From positions 1-9,193 of the forward strand of contig JAOTXR010000051.1 in the NCBI GenBank assembly GCA_029862285.1: DNA of 9,193 nucleotides, in the 5' to 3' direction. The translations under genes were made by a program, and so were the position numbers. This document shows, in pieces, positions 6,605-9,193 of this stretch; the stretch's first letter is position 1, and each line of letters starts with the position of its first letter. Source of the stretch: Gammaproteobacteria bacterium. GTDB taxonomy: Bacteria > Pseudomonadota > Gammaproteobacteria > Steroidobacterales > JABDKV01. The notes under the pieces were generated by a model. It searched no databases. It worked only from the letters and a program-made list of their open reading frames with translations, and had not been told where the DNA came from.

Positions 6605-7390
6605 TCAGGATTTCCAGACCGGATTGCGCTTTTCAAAGTTAGCGCGTACCGCTTCAATCTGATCGGGCGAAAAGAGCAACCGCCGCTGCAACTCAGTCTC
6701 CAGTTCCAGACCGGTTGGCTCATCAGCAAGCCAGCTCTCATTGAACAGTTTTTTGGCGGCATGCACAGCCTGTGGCGACCGGCTGCAGATCTCTTTTGCG
6801 AGATCCATGGCAGCCTCGTAGGGCGACTCAGCGATACCGGCACCCAACCCGAGACGCACTGCCTCGCCGGCATCAATGCTACGGCCGGTAAACGTCAGCT
6901 CCTTGGCAACATCCATAGACACCAGTTGACGCAAAGTCTGGCTAATCCCCATGTCAGGAATGAGGCCCCAGCGAATTTCCATGACCGATAATTCAGCATC
7001 CGGCGCCAGTAGCCGGATATCTGCGCCTAAGGCAATTTGCAAACCTCCACCGTAGGTCTTCCCGTGTATCGCAGCAATGACCGGTACAGGCAGGCGCTGC
7101 CAACCGATACAAACGCGTTGCGCCAGGTTGAGCCCGTCGCTGTCACGCTGTAACAGACCTTCGATAGCTTCAGGACCGGCGGTAAAGCCCTGTACGTCCA
7201 GCCCGGCGCAAAAACTCGGGCCCTCCCCGCTTAGCACTACGACCCGCAAGCCATCCACGCCTGCGAGTTGTTCGATTGCATCGGCTATGGCTTCAAACAT
7301 CGCCCGATCAATGGCGTTGTGCTTATCGGCACGATCAAGCCGTACATCGGCGATGCCGTCGGTGATTTCTATTCTCAGGCGGTCACTCAT
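6605..7390 (-). CDS. Crotonase/enoyl-CoA hydratase family protein
   Basis: A protein of 261 residues, standard for a single-domain crotonase. Members bind an acyl-CoA thioester and stabilise an enolate with two backbone NH groups. Here the oxyanion hole is formed around FCAGLD (60-65) and YGGGLQ (113-118). Of the two glutamates used by classical enoyl-CoA hydratase, the first (in GGGxE) is Q118, whereas the second is kept as E138 in SVMEIRWG. D146 follows in IPDMG. I recall this GGGLQIALGADIR...MEIRWGLIPDMG pattern as that of a distinct crotonase subgroup with no established reaction, so simple hydration should not be assumed. The gene diverges from the acyl-CoA dehydrogenase across 102 bases, suggesting shared control and a common pathway. 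A run of four G on the minus strand (7398-7401) lies 7 bases before the ATG. Confidence 0.93.
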   Translation of the reverse strand: MSDRLRIEITDGIADVRLDRADKHNAIDRAMFEAIADAIEQLAGVDGLRVVVLSGEGPSFCAGLDVQGFTAGPEAIEGLLQRDSDGLNLAQRVCIGWQRLPVPVIAAIHGKTYGGGLQIALGADIRLLAPDAELSVMEIRWGLIPDMGISQTLRQLVSMDVAKELTFTGRSIDAGEAVRLGLGAGIAESPYEAAMDLAKEICSRSPQAVHAAKKLFNESWLADEPTGLELETELQRRLLFSPDQIEAVRANFEKRNPVWKS

Positions 7391-7492
7391 ATTGAACCCC
7401 GGGATTGGCGAACGCGTATGGTACTACGGCCACCGGGACGCAGGAATCTGGCACACTGTCGGCCGGAGAGCGCGATCGATTGGGGAAACTTG
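7391..7492. promoter_or_regulatory. Divergent intergenic region between crotonase and acyl-CoA dehydrogenase genes
   Basis: This 102-base gap must hold promoters for both directions unless either gene is read from farther away. Elements such as TTGGCG (7405-7410) and TATGGT (7417-7422) are present, but they are too close together to form one sigma-70 promoter. I could not find a convincing palindromic operator by eye. The placement, rather than a recognised motif, is the evidence. Confidence 0.4.
7482..7486 (+). promoter_or_regulatory. Ribosome binding site of the acyl-CoA dehydrogenase gene
   Basis: GGGGA lies 6 bases before the ATG at 7493. It decides this start over the upstream in-frame ATG at 7268, which would overlap the divergent crotonase gene by 123 bases, and over the ATG at 7514 (residue 8). 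Confidence 0.6.
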
Positions 7493-8689
7493 ATGCCAGC
7501 ACATTCCGACACCATGACGGCGGCCTCGATACTCGGCGAAGTAACCGACTTCGTAAGACAGCACGTCATCACACTGGAACAGGAGTTCCTGGCCCACGGC
7601 TACCCCGGTATTGCCGAGAGCCTGCAAGCCCTGCGCGGCCGCGCCCAGCAGCTCGGATTATGGGCGCCATTCCTGCCAATCGAACACGGTGGCATGGGTC
7701 TGGCCCTGCACCACTTTGCCCCCATCAGCGCGGCCCTGGGCTACAGTCCATTGGGCCACTATGCGCTGAATTGTCAGGCACCGGACGCCGGCAACATGGA
7801 ACTCCTGTGTGCGCATGGCAGCGAACAGCAAAAAGAACGATTTCTCCTGCCGCTCATACGCGGCGAAACCCGAAGCTGTTTCGCGATGACAGAACCGGAG
7901 TTTGCCGGTTCCAACCCGCTACACATGGCTACGATCGCAACGCGCGATGGCGATGACTACATTATCAACGGTCACAAGTGGTTTACGACCGGTGCCGACC
8001 AGTCCGCTTTTACCATCGTGATGGCTATAACCGGAGTTGATGCGAATCCCTACGAACGGGCCAGCCTGATAATCGTTCCTGCCGGCACGCCGGGCTACGA
8101 ACATGTCCGCCTGATTCCGGTTATGGGGGATGAAGGCGCTGGTCCATTCTCACACTCCGAAGTGCGTTTTAACGACTGTCGCGTACCGCGTACAAATCGC
8201 ATCGAAGCGGAAGGTGCCGGATTCAGACTGGCTCAGCAACGCCTGGGCCCGGGCCGCATTCATCACTGCATGCGTTGGATCGGTGTTTGCGAACGTGCTT
8301 TTGACCTCATGTGTCGTCGCGCAGCGACACGGGAACTTTCGCCCGGTAAAACTCTAGCCAGTCGCCAGACAATTCAAAACTGGATTGCCGAAAGCCGGGC
8401 GGAAATCGATGCCGCACGCCTGCTCACGATGGACACGTCAAAAAAACTCGACGCTCAAGGCGCCCGCGCTGCGCGTTGCCAGATTTCACAAATCAAGTTT
8501 CACGTCGCCGCGGTAATGCAGCGTGTGCTCGATCATGCAATACAGATTCATGGCGCCGCCGGTCTGTGCGACGACAGTCTATTATCGCACTGGTTCAGGC
8601 ATGAGCGCGCCGCGCGCATATACGATGGCCCTGATGAAGTGCACAAATCGGTGGTCGCCCGCGAGCTGCTGGCTCACTACAGCACATGA
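7493..8689 (+). CDS. Acyl-CoA dehydrogenase family protein, ACAD10/ACAD11 type
   Basis: A protein of 398 residues, the normal length for this FAD-dependent fold. The N-terminal helical domain covers about 1-125. The middle beta domain begins with CFAMTEPEFAGSN (M132, T133, E134), the FAD/substrate-binding signature, and continues with YIINGHKWFTTGA. The C-terminal helical domain holds QRLGPGRIHHCMR (249-261), IQNWIAESR and AIQIHGAAG. The closing YDGPDEVHKSVVARELL starts at Y377; D378 stands where many acyl-CoA dehydrogenases have the catalytic glutamate of the EGT motif. RLGPGRIHHCMR and DGPDEVH are hallmarks of the dehydrogenase half of ACAD10/ACAD11. The stop overlaps the start of a kinase-like gene (ATGA), so the two are cotranscribed and translationally coupled. 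By analogy it may process a phosphorylated hydroxyacyl-CoA rather than, or in addition to, simple alpha-beta oxidation. The exact substrate is unknown. Confidence 0.94.
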   Translation: MPAHSDTMTAASILGEVTDFVRQHVITLEQEFLAHGYPGIAESLQALRGRAQQLGLWAPFLPIEHGGMGLALHHFAPISAALGYSPLGHYALNCQAPDAGNMELLCAHGSEQQKERFLLPLIRGETRSCFAMTEPEFAGSNPLHMATIATRDGDDYIINGHKWFTTGADQSAFTIVMAITGVDANPYERASLIIVPAGTPGYEHVRLIPVMGDEGAGPFSHSEVRFNDCRVPRTNRIEAEGAGFRLAQQRLGPGRIHHCMRWIGVCERAFDLMCRRAATRELSPGKTLASRQTIQNWIAESRAEIDAARLLTMDTSKKLDAQGARAARCQISQIKFHVAAVMQRVLDHAIQIHGAAGLCDDSLLSHWFRHERAARIYDGPDEVHKSVVARELLAHYST

Positions 8690-9193
8690 GTCTGGTGGAC
8701 CGGTCGGCCGAGGTCCGCCGTGGGGAGAAGCTCAATGCCGTCGTATTGCAAGCCTACTTGCGAGATATCGTTCCCGAAGTCCACGATGGCCTCGAAATAA
8801 AGCAGTTTCCCGGCGGATTCTCTAACCTGACCTACTTGCTGCAGGCGGGCGAACGCGAACTGGTGTTACGTCGGCCGCCACACGGCACCAATGTCGCCGG
8901 CGCCCACGACATGGGACGAGAATACCGCGTAATCAGCGGTCTGCAGCACACCTACGGCCGCGTGCCGGCGCCGGTTCATTATTGCGCCGACGCCACTGTC
9001 ATCGGCGCACCGTTCTATTTGATGGAGCGACTTCGCGGTGTCATCCTGCGGGCGCATCCACCAAGGGACGCCAATCTCGATCCGGACATCATGCGCCGAT
9101 TGTCCGCGGCGTTTATTTCCAACCTGGCCGAACTGCATGACATCGATCCGGCAGCAACCGGTCTCACCGACCTGGGACGACCCAAAGGCTATG
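8686..9193 (+). CDS. Phosphotransferase (APH-like kinase), ACAD10/11 kinase-half homologue, truncated by window end
   Basis: The first 169 codons of a gene that runs off the right edge. The ATG at 8686 overlaps the TGA of the dehydrogenase (ATGA) with no clear Shine-Dalgarno sequence, which points to translational coupling. The fragment is the N-lobe and hinge of an aminoglycoside-phosphotransferase-like kinase. The nucleotide loop is FPGGFSNLTYLL (41-52), and VLRRPP (60-65) provides the strand before the phosphate-binding region. AHDMGREYRVISGL and VIGAPFYLMERLRG (hinge) follow. The HGDxxxxN catalytic loop would lie beyond the window, so activity cannot be judged. The pattern LRRPPxG...AHxxxREYRV...IGxPFYxME matches the kinase half of ACAD11 as I recall it. 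This suggests a CoA-ester or hydroxyacid kinase such as LvaA rather than an antibiotic-resistance enzyme. Confidence 0.9.
   Translation, partial: MSLVDRSAEVRRGEKLNAVVLQAYLRDIVPEVHDGLEIKQFPGGFSNLTYLLQAGERELVLRRPPHGTNVAGAHDMGREYRVISGLQHTYGRVPAPVHYCADATVIGAPFYLMERLRGVILRAHPPRDANLDPDIMRRLSAAFISNLAELHDIDPAATGLTDLGRPKGY

Noticed and set aside
6404..6991. Plus-strand open frame of 195 codons spanning the MAPEG end and crotonase gene
   Set aside because: It is in a shifted frame over MAPEG and antisense to the well-supported crotonase. No domain is recognisable.
7268..7492. Upstream extension of the acyl-CoA dehydrogenase to an earlier ATG
   Set aside because: It would overlap the start of the divergent crotonase gene by 123 bases and adds a non-homologous N-terminus. 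The ATG at 7493 has GGGGA at proper spacing and gives normal family length.
8686..9193. Antibiotic-resistance aminoglycoside phosphotransferase
   Set aside because: The fold is shared, but the motifs and coupling to an ACAD10/11-type dehydrogenase fit a metabolic kinase. Nothing points to resistance.
1..9193. CRISPR arrays, tRNA or rRNA genes, insertion sequences, phage genes
   Set aside because: No regularly spaced direct repeats, no tRNA cloverleaf or rRNA-like stretches, and no transposase or integrase motifs were seen on either strand.

Overview
The window looks like a piece of a bacterial chromosome, most likely from a gammaproteobacterium. The lineage is inferred from the combination of genes: a 180-kDa-class NAD-glutamate dehydrogenase, a NYN/OST-HTH protein, a MAPEG protein, and an acyl-CoA dehydrogenase next to a phosphotransferase. 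I see no insertion sequence, phage gene, CRISPR array, tRNA or rRNA. Coding density is high and every complete gene is intact.

Layout. Positions 1-76 hold the last codons of an unidentified + strand gene. Positions 77-407 are a 331-base non-coding region rich in inverted repeats: an 11-bp hairpin just after the stop codon and an 86-base palindrome with perfect 21-base arms. Positions 408-5279 encode the very large NAD-specific glutamate dehydrogenase. It is followed after 29 bases by a LabA-like NYN (PIN-fold nuclease) protein with a C-terminal OST-HTH/LOTUS domain (5309-6061), probably in the same transcript. A purine-rich gap with a strong, near-symmetric hairpin (6112-6159) precedes a four-helix MAPEG membrane protein (6177-6599).

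The second half is a CoA-ester catabolic cluster. A crotonase-family gene (6605-7390, minus strand) ends 5 bases from the MAPEG gene. It diverges, across a 102-base gap, from an acyl-CoA dehydrogenase (7493-8689). The dehydrogenase overlaps by ATGA the start of an aminoglycoside-phosphotransferase-like kinase (8686 to the window end, truncated there). The dehydrogenase and kinase match the two halves of the eukaryotic ACAD10/ACAD11 fusion proteins. They also resemble the kinase/dehydrogenase pair used in phosphorylation-dependent breakdown of 4-hydroxyacyl-CoAs (the Lva levulinate pathway of Pseudomonas putida). The plausible joint role is that the kinase phosphorylates a hydroxyacyl-CoA, the dehydrogenase-fold protein eliminates phosphate and rearranges the product, and the crotonase acts on an unsaturated or hydroxy intermediate. 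The substrate cannot be read from sequence.

The most interesting items are the split ACAD11-like pair with its altered catalytic segment, the large palindrome upstream of the dehydrogenase gene, and the NYN-LOTUS protein linked to it. I found no clear evidence of a wholly new system.
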